DNA of 17,992 nucleotides from the NCBI GenBank assembly GCA_002352055.1, contig DEHS01000110.1, positions 1 to 17,992 of the forward strand, in the 5' to 3' direction. The DNA is from Legionellaceae bacterium UBA2794 (lineage in GTDB: Bacteria > Pseudomonadota > Gammaproteobacteria > Legionellales > Legionellaceae). This document shows, in pieces, positions 7,643-14,341 of this stretch. A program made the position numbers and the translations under genes. Position 1 is the stretch's first letter. Every line of letters starts with the position of its first letter. The notes below the pieces were generated by a model that saw only the letters and a program-made list of their open reading frames with translations, was not told where the DNA came from and did not search any database.

Positions 7643-7807
7643 ATGAAAACAACCAATGAAACGAAAAAAAAATCCAGAAAAAAAATTTTTCCGGAGGAAT
7701 TAAATACCGTTTCTGGTGGTAGTGACAAATCTGGTCCACAAACGGGCGCTGTAGCTCCCCGGTCTGGTGAAGGGGTTAAAGTGGTAATAAGGGATAAATA
7801 TAAATAG
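7643..7807 (+). CDS. double-glycine leader peptide 1 (putative exported bacteriocin-like or signal peptide)
   Basis: This is a 54-residue precursor preceded by AGGAG 5 nt before the ATG. Residues 1-26 form a lysine-rich leader ending in EELNTVSGG. Counting back from the Gly-Gly, it has Val at -4, Leu at -7, Glu at -8 and Ile at -12, as in leaders cut by C39-peptidase ABC exporters. The predicted mature part (27-54) has 28 residues, no cysteine, a net charge of about +3, several Gly and Ser, and a basic C-terminus (VVIRDKYK). The second gene 41 bp downstream has a closely similar leader, so they are paralogues and probably co-transcribed. No exporter, modification enzyme or immunity gene is visible nearby. 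Runs of nine and eight A residues in the leader could allow slippage. The leader is clear; antibacterial or signalling function is inference. Confidence 0.72.
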   Translation: MKTTNETKKKSRKKIFPEELNTVSGGSDKSGPQTGAVAPRSGEGVKVVIRDKYK

Positions 7808-7848
7808 AGGGATATTGCGTGTTAATTTTATGCTTTTGAGGAGTTATT

Positions 7849-8019
7849 ATGAAAAAATTCAGTAAAGCCCACTTTAACAAAGCACAAAGAAAATTAGATA
7901 AAAAAATATCGTCAGAAGAGATAAATAATGTTTCTGGAGGTTCTGAAGGCTCACACTCTGGCTCTCTCCCAGTAGTAAGAGGGCCCATTCAAATAAGAAA
8001 TTTCAACAGAAGATCATGA
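7849..8019 (+). CDS. double-glycine leader peptide 2 (putative exported bacteriocin-like or signal peptide)
   Basis: This 56-residue precursor has GAGGAG 5 nt before the ATG, a strong ribosome binding site. Residues 1-31 are a basic leader ending in SSEEINNVSGG, with Val at -4, Ile at -7, Glu at -8 and Ile at -12 relative to the cleavage point. These are the same positions as in the upstream peptide. The predicted mature part (32-56) has 25 residues, no cysteine and a net charge of about +3. It opens with SEGSHSG, containing a G-x3-G spacing, and ends in arginines (RNFNRRS). The mature parts of the two peptides are similar only at their N-termini (SD or SE, then a serine two residues on). The pairing recalls two-peptide class IIb bacteriocins, but these cores are short and not very hydrophobic. 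A signalling role is equally possible. Confidence 0.72.
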   Translation: MKKFSKAHFNKAQRKLDKKISSEEINNVSGGSEGSHSGSLPVVRGPIQIRNFNRRS

Positions 8020-8086
8020 TATTGGAGTAAGGATATCTGGATTGGGAAATTTATATAACCATACTGGAAATATTTTACAACAAAAC

Positions 8087-8150
8087 TGACTGCCTTATAA
8101 AATAGTTTAATTAATCAGACTAATTTGTATCACACTCCTTAAGGCAGTCA
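8087..8150. repeat. 11-bp perfect inverted repeat enclosing 42 bp
   Basis: TGACTGCCTTA (8087-8097) and TAAGGCAGTCA (8140-8150) are exact inverses. The enclosed AT-rich 42 bp can fold a further small hairpin (AATTA and TAATT). The element begins 67 bp after the second peptide gene and ends 91 bp before the helicase gene. It may be a structured 3' end of the peptide transcript or a miniature mobile element; no T-run or flanking target duplication is apparent. Confidence 0.6.
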
Positions 8151-8241
8151 TCTCACATCTAACATAGCATTATAAATTAGGTTTCATTATACTTTCAGTG
8201 CTCTCTTTTTAATCGCCTAATTCAGGTTGTAATGCGGTCAC

Positions 8242-10644
8242 ATGAAAAAATTTTATTTAGCCCTAAAAGATTTCGCGCTTCCTTCGCCCATGGTGGGCAG
8301 CATTGACACCTATTCTGGTTTTGGAGTGGGCAGCAAACGTGCAATTAAAATACATCAAGACATTCAAACGAGATTACAAAATGAAAACGCTTTGTATGAG
8401 GCGGAAGTGCCGATTATGCATTCTTTTGTTAAAAATGGAATGCAATTTCAAGTTTCGGGGCGAATGGATGGTATATATCGTACCGACCCCGTATTAATTG
8501 AAGAAATTAAAACAGCCTTTGATACCAAAAAATTAATCGCTTCGTTGAATGAGGCGCACTTTAATCATCCCTATTGGTTGCAATTACAGACCTATGGGTA
8601 CATTACCTGGTTAAAAACGAATAAATTGCCGCAACTTACTTTATTAATCGTTTCATTGCGTAATAAAAAAACAATAGCTCTCCCTTTAAATTTTGATTGT
8701 ACGGCTTATGAAGAATGGCTAGACCGACGACTTGATGAGTTAACCTTAGAGGCAAAACACGCCACCCAACGAATGAAACGTCGTTATAAAGAAAGCAGTC
8801 GCATTCAATTTCCATTTGCTCAACCCAGGCCAAACCAGAAGGAATTAATTGAGACTGTTATAAAGCAGATGGCTAAAAACAAGCCCATGCTGTTGCAAGC
8901 GCCAACCGGTTTAGGAAAAACAACCGGTATATTATTTCCCTCCTTAAAGGAGTCATTAAGCAGGGGACAAAAGACGGTTTATATCACTCCTAAAAATAGC
9001 CAACACCAAATAGCAGTGGATTCAGTAAGAAAGTTACAAAGCAAAGGAACCCGCTTCAAGTCATTAGTACTTACCTCCAAGAAAAAAATCTGCATGAAAA
9101 ATGAACCTTTATGTAATGCATCCTATTGCGAATTTGCCCAAGACCACTATACCAAAGTAACCAAACATCAATTATTAACGAAAGTTGGCAAACGTAAAAA
9201 TTTAAACGCATCCTATTTTAAAAAATTAGCTACTGACTATAAAGTGTGTCCTTATGAACTACAGATGGACAGTATTCCCTATGTCGATGTGGTGATCGGT
9301 GATTACAATTATGTGTTTTCATCCCCTAATCAACCCTCACGAGTTGCGACACTTCATTTTGCGGAAACAGAAAAAGCCAATCTTGTTATTGATGAAGTCC
9401 ATAATGTGATTAGTCGAAGTATGGATTATTATTCACCGGTGTTGAATGTCAGTTATTTTCAGCGCCTGTTGGCGAATGTCAGTTATTTTCCTTCGTTTCT
9501 TCAGGATAAGTTAACCACCATCCTCAATGGTTGCATTGCTTTGATGAATCAATGTGCCGAACCTGGGGTAGCCCAGTCCCATCGCGTAAACGTTCCAATA
9601 ACTCTATTTAAAAAACAAGAAGAAAAGTTAAATGATTTACTGAGTCTGTATTTAGAGTCAGAGGCACTGATTGAATCAGGAGATGCCTTTTTAAAAGGTT
9701 ACAACTATTGGACAGAGTTTACCGCTTCTTTAGATAATGTGGAGGGTAATGAGGCATTTATTACCTCATTTAATCCGCAACAGCAGGCGATTAAAATTAC
9801 CTGCTGTGATGCCTCAGAATTTTTAAAAGACTCTTATAACAGTTTTAAACACATTATTGGCTTTTCAGCCACATTAAAGCCCTTCAATTATTACAGTAGG
9901 TTAATGGGGTTACCCTCAAAAATTCATACCCAGGAATTTACCTCTCCCTTTCCTGCTGTTCGTCGTAAGTTATTAATAATTCCTCAACTATCTACGAGGT
10001 TTAGTGATAGGGCACGCTCTTACACTAAATTGATTGACGCAATACAGCGAATTACAGCGATTAGGCCGGGAAATTATTTCATTTTTTTTCCAAGTTTTGA
10101 TTATTTGGAAAAAATCTATCTTCAGTTTCCGACCTTGCCTGATTTTATTTTTCTAAAACAGGAACGAAATATGGGCTCTCAGGCGGTAAGGGATCTATTA
10201 GACAGATTAAGCCGTCCTGGTTTGAATCATCTATTTTTCGCCGTTCAGGGTGGTATGTTTGCTGAAGGGATTGATTATTCAGGGGATCGTGCAATTGGAG
10301 CTTTTATAATAGGACCACCTTTACCAATGTATGATTGGGAAAGGGAGCAAATGAAAAACTATTATGAGAATAAATATGGTGCGGGAAAAGAATACGCTTA
10401 TATTTACCCAGCCATGGCAAAAGCCATTCAAGCGGCAGGGCGGGTCATTCGATCGGAAACCGATTCAGGACTGATTGTTTTATTTGATAATCGTTTTCTC
10501 AATGAGACCTATAGCCAATGCATGCCCCAAGATTGGTTTAAGGCCAATCCTCAAGAACTTCTGTCGCAATCCATTATTAATGACATCAGCATTTTTTGGG
10601 ACTCACTTGCATTGCAATGTGGTGCCGATGAGCGAGTGGAATGA
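8242..10644 (+). CDS. DinG/Rad3-family helicase with N-terminal PD-(D/E)XK-like domain
   Basis: This 800-residue protein is a superfamily 2 XPD/DinG-type ATP-dependent DNA helicase. It carries Walker A APTGLGKT (220-227), a DEVH box (384-387), FSAT (541-544), a GGMFAEGIDYSG block (about 670-681) and QAAGRVIR motif VI (730-737). Four cysteines between Walker A and the DEVH box (284, 291, 296, 336) fit the iron-sulfur cluster of this family. The N-terminal 180 residues look like a PD-(D/E)XK nuclease of Cas4/RecB type: GRMDG with Asp76, then EEIK with Glu88 and Lys90, preceded by a KIHQDIQ helix. E. coli DinG lacks this domain. A role in resolving structured or damaged DNA, or defence against foreign DNA, is inference. 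The start has no strong ribosome binding site. A 30-bp internal duplication encodes NVSYF twice. Confidence 0.88.
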   Translation: MKKFYLALKDFALPSPMVGSIDTYSGFGVGSKRAIKIHQDIQTRLQNENALYEAEVPIMHSFVKNGMQFQVSGRMDGIYRTDPVLIEEIKTAFDTKKLIASLNEAHFNHPYWLQLQTYGYITWLKTNKLPQLTLLIVSLRNKKTIALPLNFDCTAYEEWLDRRLDELTLEAKHATQRMKRRYKESSRIQFPFAQPRPNQKELIETVIKQMAKNKPMLLQAPTGLGKTTGILFPSLKESLSRGQKTVYITPKNSQHQIAVDSVRKLQSKGTRFKSLVLTSKKKICMKNEPLCNASYCEFAQDHYTKVTKHQLLTKVGKRKNLNASYFKKLATDYKVCPYELQMDSIPYVDVVIGDYNYVFSSPNQPSRVATLHFAETEKANLVIDEVHNVISRSMDYYSPVLNVSYFQRLLANVSYFPSFLQDKLTTILNGCIALMNQCAEPGVAQSHRVNVPITLFKKQEEKLNDLLSLYLESEALIESGDAFLKGYNYWTEFTASLDNVEGNEAFITSFNPQQQAIKITCCDASEFLKDSYNSFKHIIGFSATLKPFNYYSRLMGLPSKIHTQEFTSPFPAVRRKLLIIPQLSTRFSDRARSYTKLIDAIQRITAIRPGNYFIFFPSFDYLEKIYLQFPTLPDFIFLKQERNMGSQAVRDLLDRLSRPGLNHLFFAVQGGMFAEGIDYSGDRAIGAFIIGPPLPMYDWEREQMKNYYENKYGAGKEYAYIYPAMAKAIQAAGRVIRSETDSGLIVLFDNRFLNETYSQCMPQDWFKANPQELLSQSIINDISIFWDSLALQCGADERVE
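9441..9500 (+). repeat. 30-bp in-frame tandem duplication inside the helicase gene
   Basis: GAATGTCAGTTATTTTC occurs at 9444-9460 and again at 9474-9490, exactly 30 bp apart, giving NVSYF at residues 402-406 and 412-416. The rest of the unit has diverged, so the duplication is not recent throughout. Confidence 0.6.
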
Positions 10645-10675
10645 GGCTAATTAATCACTCTTGAAAAGCTGTCCG

Positions 10676-10784
10676 GTAGGTTGGGTCATTTGACCTGGTC
10701 AATGCCCCAACCTACTTGCTGTTTGCTTGCAAACAGGATTTTGTTCATCAGAGCCGTAATCCCGTCTGCGAGCAAACGGGATAC
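10676..10784. repeat. cluster of three hairpins after the helicase gene
   Basis: Three stem-loops follow one another. GTAGGTTGGG (10676-10685) pairs perfectly with CCCAACCTAC (10706-10715), and the 20-nt loop contains TTGAC/GTCAA. CTGTTTG and CAAACAG pair around CTTG (10719-10736), followed by GATTTTG. ATCCCGT and ACGGGAT pair around a 10-nt loop (10759-10782). The second could end helicase transcription; the whole resembles a composite palindromic repeat. Confidence 0.65.
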
Positions 10785-10849
10785 TTGTTAATTAAAAATT
10801 CAAGGTCTTAGTCTATCGTTGTTTAAAATCTAAGATGTGTTGAGTTTGA

Positions 10850-11008
10850 TTAGTCTTCAAAGGATAAAACATTATTAGAAAGTGCTTCAGCTATTACTGC
10901 TTCAATGTCATCAAAATTTAGATTATCAATATCGATATCAAATTGGGATCTCCATAAGTCCTTCTTTGTTTGTTTGCGTCTACATGACTTTTTCGAATTT
11001 TCTAAAAA
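10850..11008 (-). pseudogene. coding remnant without a start codon next to the tRNA
   Basis: A 52-codon frame runs from just after an in-frame TAG (11009-11011) to a TAA at 10850-10852. It has no ATG, GTG or TTG in frame. The end looks like a real acidic C-terminus (FDDIEAVIAEALSNN, then VLSFED), preceded by a lysine/arginine-rich segment. It begins 24 bp past the CCA end of the tRNA, a common place for integrated elements to leave fragments. I do not recognise the parent gene, and a chance open frame remains possible. Confidence 0.35.
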
Positions 11009-11032
11009 CTACTCGTAACTACTTGATTTTAT

Positions 11033-11109
11033 TGGTGGGCCCACTAGGACTTGAACCTAGGACCAACGGATTATGAGTCCGCTGCTCTGACCAACTGAGC
11101 TATGGGCCC
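11033..11109 (-). tRNA. tRNA with anticodon CAT, best read as tRNA-Ile2 (lysidine type)
   Basis: The minus strand folds as a complete 77-nt tRNA with an encoded CCA end. The acceptor arm GGGCCCA pairs with TGGGCCC and the discriminator is A. The D arm is GCTC/GAGC, the anticodon stem GCGGA/TCCGT with loop CTCATAA (anticodon complement at 11073-11075), and the T arm CTAGG with TTCAAGT and CCTAG. CAT anticodons occur in initiator Met, elongator Met and Ile2. The first base pair G1-C72 rules out a typical initiator. Pairs C4-G69 and C5-G68 match the determinants that TilS uses to convert C34 to lysidine, whereas elongator Met in E. coli has U4 and A5. It therefore probably reads AUA codons. Automatic annotation may call it tRNA-Met. 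Confidence 0.93.
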
Positions 11110-11244
11110 TGAATAGGGGGTTATTCTAAACTGAATTTATGTAATGTTCTACTGTTTTTTAAATCAGTTTGTAAATAAATTTTATTTAGTTTTTTATTAT
11201 CCCGCGATTAGCATTTTAAATCAAGGTAAATTCAAATTGGGTGA

Positions 11245-11264
11245 GGGAGCTTGAGCTCCCTTTT
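11245..11264. terminator. hairpin after the glutathione transferase gene
   Basis: GGGAGC, loop TTGA and GCTCCC form a perfect 6-bp GC-rich stem (11245-11260) 20 bp beyond the stop of the minus-strand transferase gene. The TTTT is on the plus-strand side (11261-11264), so it is a better terminator for plus-strand transcripts, yet no plus-strand gene lies close upstream. It may still end the transferase mRNA. Confidence 0.4.
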
Positions 11265-11279
11265 GAGTTCGCTAAATTC

Positions 11280-12224
11280 TTACTTGTATTCTAAGTTCAG
11301 TTTTGGGCCTAGGGGTACAATCTGTGTTGGATTTATTGTTTTATGACTGAAGTAATAATGCTGTTTTATGTGGTCGAAATTTACCGTTTCTTTTACTCCC
11401 GGGTGATTGTATAGCTTAATCAGATAGGGGTTTAAATATTGGTAATCATTAATTCTTTGTTGATTGGTTTTAAAGTGACTGTAATATACGGCGTCAAAAC
11501 GAATTAATGTTGTAAATAATCGCCAGTCTGCTTCGGTAAGTTGATTGCCTACTAAAAATTCGTTCTTGCTTAAATGGTGGTCTAACTCATCTAATGTTGC
11601 GAATAAATCCTTATATGATTCTTCATAGGCATGTTGTTTGGTAGCGAAACCACATTTGTAAACACCATTGTTGACGGTGTGGTAAATTTTATCGTTGAAG
11701 GAATCAATTTCTTTTGCTAAAGCTTCCGGATAAAAATCCTGATTATCCCCGGTGAGTTCATTAAATGATGTATTAAACTGGCGAATTATTTCCGCGGATT
11801 CATTACTGACTATGGTTTTCTTTTTCTTATCCCATAAAATTGGGACGGTTACTCTCCCAGTATAGCCATTATCTGCTTTATGATATAGTTCATAAAGATA
11901 TTTCAATCCGTATAATTCATCACCTGTAGCACCTGGAAACCCCTGCTTAAACTCCCAACCATTTTCTAACATGTGGGGATGGACCACTGAAACGCCAATA
12001 TAATCTTCCAGCTTTTTTAATTTCCTAAAGATCAAGGTGCGATGCGCCCATGGGCATGCTAATGATACGTAGAGGTGATACCGGTCTTTTTCGGCAGGAA
12101 ATGGGGCGTTTTTTTCTTTCGAAATCTTATTTCTATATAGAGAGGACTCTCTTTTAAATGCACCATCCGTATTGCTGGTGTCATACCAGTTATCTCGCCA
12201 TTCACCTTCAACCAGAAGTCCCAT
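11280..12224 (-). CDS. glutathionyl-hydroquinone reductase (Xi-class glutathione transferase, YqjG/ECM4 type)
   Basis: The enzyme uses glutathione to reduce glutathionyl-hydroquinones and related quinone adducts in the cytoplasm. The 314-residue length fits Xi-class transferases (E. coli YqjG is slightly longer). The catalytic Cys57 lies in SLACPWAHR of the thioredoxin-like domain. Further family marks are the SNESAEIIRQF glutathione-binding segment (140-150), GVYKCGFAT (187-195) in the helical domain, and the closing SHKTINPTQIVPLGP (293-307). The start is supported by AAGGA 6 nt upstream. The gene lies downstream of rpoD on the same strand, but a strong hairpin at 12348-12387 separates them, so it is probably expressed on its own. 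Confidence 0.93.
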   Translation of the reverse strand: MGLLVEGEWRDNWYDTSNTDGAFKRESSLYRNKISKEKNAPFPAEKDRYHLYVSLACPWAHRTLIFRKLKKLEDYIGVSVVHPHMLENGWEFKQGFPGATGDELYGLKYLYELYHKADNGYTGRVTVPILWDKKKKTIVSNESAEIIRQFNTSFNELTGDNQDFYPEALAKEIDSFNDKIYHTVNNGVYKCGFATKQHAYEESYKDLFATLDELDHHLSKNEFLVGNQLTEADWRLFTTLIRFDAVYYSHFKTNQQRINDYQYLNPYLIKLYNHPGVKETVNFDHIKQHYYFSHKTINPTQIVPLGPKLNLEYK

Positions 12225-12347
12225 AATTTATCCTTAACCTTAAATTTCAGATGAGAAAATTTTATGGTATAGGAATTAACGAGAGAATTCATTCATTAAT
12301 TATCAGAATTAGAGTGGAACAGCTAAATTTGATGGTTATTTATAAAC

Positions 12348-12387
12348 CTGAGTTAGATTAGTAAGTTTAAAACTAATTCTAACTCAG
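12348..12387 (-). terminator. long hairpin between rpoD and the transferase gene
   Basis: CTGAGTTAGATTAG (12348-12361) pairs with CTAATTCTAACTCAG (12373-12387) with one bulged base, giving a 14-bp stem around 11 nt. It is the strongest fold in this gap and lies about 40 nt past the rpoD stop. It lacks a clean T-run, so it could act as a terminator or a transcript-protecting structure. Confidence 0.5.
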
Positions 12388-12404
12388 TTAAATCGGATGT
12401 AATT

Positions 12405-12423
12405 AAAAAATACGCGAAGTATT
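12405..12423 (-). terminator. small hairpin with T-run directly after rpoD
   Basis: On the minus strand AATAC, loop TTCGC and GTATT are followed by TTTTAATT, immediately after the rpoD stop codon. The stem is short (5 bp) but the T-run is good. Confidence 0.45.
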
Positions 12424-12425
12424 AA

Positions 12426-14297
12426 TTAATTTTCGTCGCCCTCAAGGAAACTTCTTAATTTCTCTGAGCGAGAGGGATGGCGTAGTTTGCGTAAAGCCTT
12501 TGCTTCAATCTGACGGATACGCTCTCGCGTTACATCAAATTGTTTGCCCACCTCTTCCAGGGTATGGTCGGTATTCATTTCAATACCAAATCGCATTCTT
12601 AAAACTTTGGCTTCTCTTGGCGTCAAGGTTTCCAGAATTTCAAGGGTTGCTTCGCGCAAACCTTCTGCGGTTGCCATATCAATTGGTGACTCGATATTAT
12701 TGTCTTCAATAAAATCACCGAGGTGTGAATCATCATCATCTCCAACGGGTGTTTCCATAGAGATGGGTTCTTTAGCAATTTTTAGGACCTTTCGAATTTT
12801 ATCTTCGCTTAATTCCATTTTTTCAGCCAATTCTTCCGGAGTTGCTTCACGACCAGTTTCCTGGAGGATCTGTCTGGAAATACGATTGAGTTTATTAATT
12901 GTTTCAATCATATGAACCGGAATACGAATGGTGCGTGCCTGATCGGCGATGGAGCGAGTAATGGCCTGTCTTATCCACCAGGTGGCATAAGTGGAGAATT
13001 TATATCCACGACGATATTCAAACTTATCCACCGCTTTCATCAAGCCAATATTTCCTTCCTGAATTAAATCTAGGAATTGTAATCCGCGGTTAGTGTATTT
13101 TTTAGCGATGGAAATAACCAAGCGAAGATTGGCCTCTACCATTTCTTTTTTAGCACGTCTTGCTTTCGCTTCACCAATAGACATTTTACGATTAATGTCT
13201 TTAATTTCACTGATGGTGAGACCGTATTCAACCTCAAATGAAGCTAATCGCGATTGCAAGCGTAATATTTCTTCCGTATGCTCTTCAATACGAGGCATAT
13301 CCAATTTCTTGCTGTTTTTATTGGTTAAAGTCTCAAGCCATTTAAGATCGGTTTCCTGGCCTGGGAAGGTATCGATGAACAATTTTCGTGGAATGCGAGC
13401 CTTTTCAATACACAGGCGCATGATCCCACGTTCAAATTCGCGAATATGATTACGTAATTGACGGAAGTGACGGGTTAATCGGTCAACCTGTCTTGAAGTC
13501 AGTTTAAGTTTCAAGAATGAATCAGACATAATTTCCAAAAGCTCTAACGTTTTGGAATTTGTTCGTCCGTGTTCTTTTAATGCGGTCATTGCATTGTTGA
13601 AGTTTTCTCGGAGCTCATCAAAATAAATTTTAGCCTGCTCCGGGTTGGGGCCGTCATCTACCTCAGCTAAACCACCTTCACCGCCTTCTTCATCTTCTTC
13701 ATCAACAGCCTCAATGACTACGTCATCCTGTTGATCTTCGTCCAGCATGGATCCAATATTTGCAGCAGGTGCTATTTCTTCTTCAGAATCTGCGAATCCG
13801 CTAATGATTTCATTTAAGCGAATTTCTTCTGCATTAAACCGATCATAGTCATCCAGAACCAGTCCGATAGTTTCAGGGTAATGCGCCAAAGCTTTAAGAA
13901 CCTGGAAAATACCTTCTTCAATCCGTTTGGCAATACGAATTTCGCCTTCGCGGGTAAGCAATTCGACTGTGCCCATTTCACGCATGTACATGCGAACAGG
14001 ATCGGTAGTTCTTCCGGTTTCTTTATCTACGGAGGCTAATACCATCGCAGCTTCTTCAATGTCCGGAACTTCTTCTGTATTTAACAGAAGGGCTAGCTCA
14101 TCATCGCCGGGTGGTTGCTCGAACACCTTGATGTTCATGCCTTCCAACATGCTAATAATGACGTCAAAATGTTCTGTATCGACTATATTAGGAAGTAAAT
14201 CATTGATTTGACTGTAAGTCAGGTAACCCTGTTCTTTTCCCAGGCTAATGACTTTAGTTATCTGCGAGCTCTGTTGTTCTTGATCATTCATGGTCAT
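12426..14297 (-). CDS. rpoD: RNA polymerase primary sigma factor RpoD (sigma-70)
   Basis: This is the housekeeping sigma factor that directs RNA polymerase to standard promoters. All regions are present. Numbered from the ATG at 14297, region 1.1 has GKEQGYLTY near residue 20. Region 1.2 has DPVRMYMREMG near 100, followed by an acidic non-conserved insert with a DEEDEEGGEGG stretch near 200. Region 2 has RLVISIAKKYTNRGLQFLD and the -10 reading segment TYATWWIRQAITRSIADQAR at about 436-455; region 3 then follows. Region 4.2 has VTRERIRQIEAKALRKL at about 589-605. The length of 623 residues is normal. An extended frame reaches a TTG at 14318, but the ATG at 14297 has AGAAG 5 nt upstream, and the ATG at 14291 is also possible. 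It is the last gene of the rpsU-yqeY-dnaG-rpoD operon. Confidence 0.98.
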   Translation of the reverse strand: MTMNDQEQQSSQITKVISLGKEQGYLTYSQINDLLPNIVDTEHFDVIISMLEGMNIKVFEQPPGDDELALLLNTEEVPDIEEAAMVLASVDKETGRTTDPVRMYMREMGTVELLTREGEIRIAKRIEEGIFQVLKALAHYPETIGLVLDDYDRFNAEEIRLNEIISGFADSEEEIAPAANIGSMLDEDQQDDVVIEAVDEEDEEGGEGGLAEVDDGPNPEQAKIYFDELRENFNNAMTALKEHGRTNSKTLELLEIMSDSFLKLKLTSRQVDRLTRHFRQLRNHIREFERGIMRLCIEKARIPRKLFIDTFPGQETDLKWLETLTNKNSKKLDMPRIEEHTEEILRLQSRLASFEVEYGLTISEIKDINRKMSIGEAKARRAKKEMVEANLRLVISIAKKYTNRGLQFLDLIQEGNIGLMKAVDKFEYRRGYKFSTYATWWIRQAITRSIADQARTIRIPVHMIETINKLNRISRQILQETGREATPEELAEKMELSEDKIRKVLKIAKEPISMETPVGDDDDSHLGDFIEDNNIESPIDMATAEGLREATLEILETLTPREAKVLRMRFGIEMNTDHTLEEVGKQFDVTRERIRQIEAKALRKLRHPSRSEKLRSFLEGDEN

Positions 14298-14341
14298 ACG
14301 CACTTCTTTTAGGGGCAATTAGGAATTACAAAAAGGTTTTG

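Noticed and set aside
7776..7988. Minus-strand 70-codon frame opposite the peptide genes
   Set aside because: It is opposite two frames with good ribosome binding sites and matching leader motifs, and has no recognisable product itself.
8087..8150. Insertion sequence or confirmed MITE
   Set aside because: No transposase and no flanking target-site duplication can be seen; kept only as an inverted repeat.
7849..8266. Similarity between the starts of peptide 2 and the helicase gene (ATGAAAAAATT)
   Set aside because: The match is limited to the start codon and an A-run, expected by chance in this base composition.
10882..11076. Plus-strand open frame ending in a GPLGLEPRTNGL-like sequence
   Set aside because: Its end is the antisense translation of the tRNA, a well-known artefact in protein databases, and the rest has no ribosome binding site or family resemblance.
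10645..11109. Integrated prophage or genomic island at the tRNA
   Set aside because: No integrase gene and no second copy of the tRNA 3' end in the window.
13093..13449. Plus-strand open frame of 118 codons inside rpoD
   Set aside because: It lies wholly opposite conserved rpoD codons and has no recognisable product; the same applies to the frames at 12544-12915 and 13927-14211.
14298..14318. TTG start for rpoD giving a seven-residue extension
   Set aside because: There is no ribosome binding site before the TTG, whereas AGAAG lies 5 nt before the ATG at 14297, and RpoD proteins normally start close to that point.
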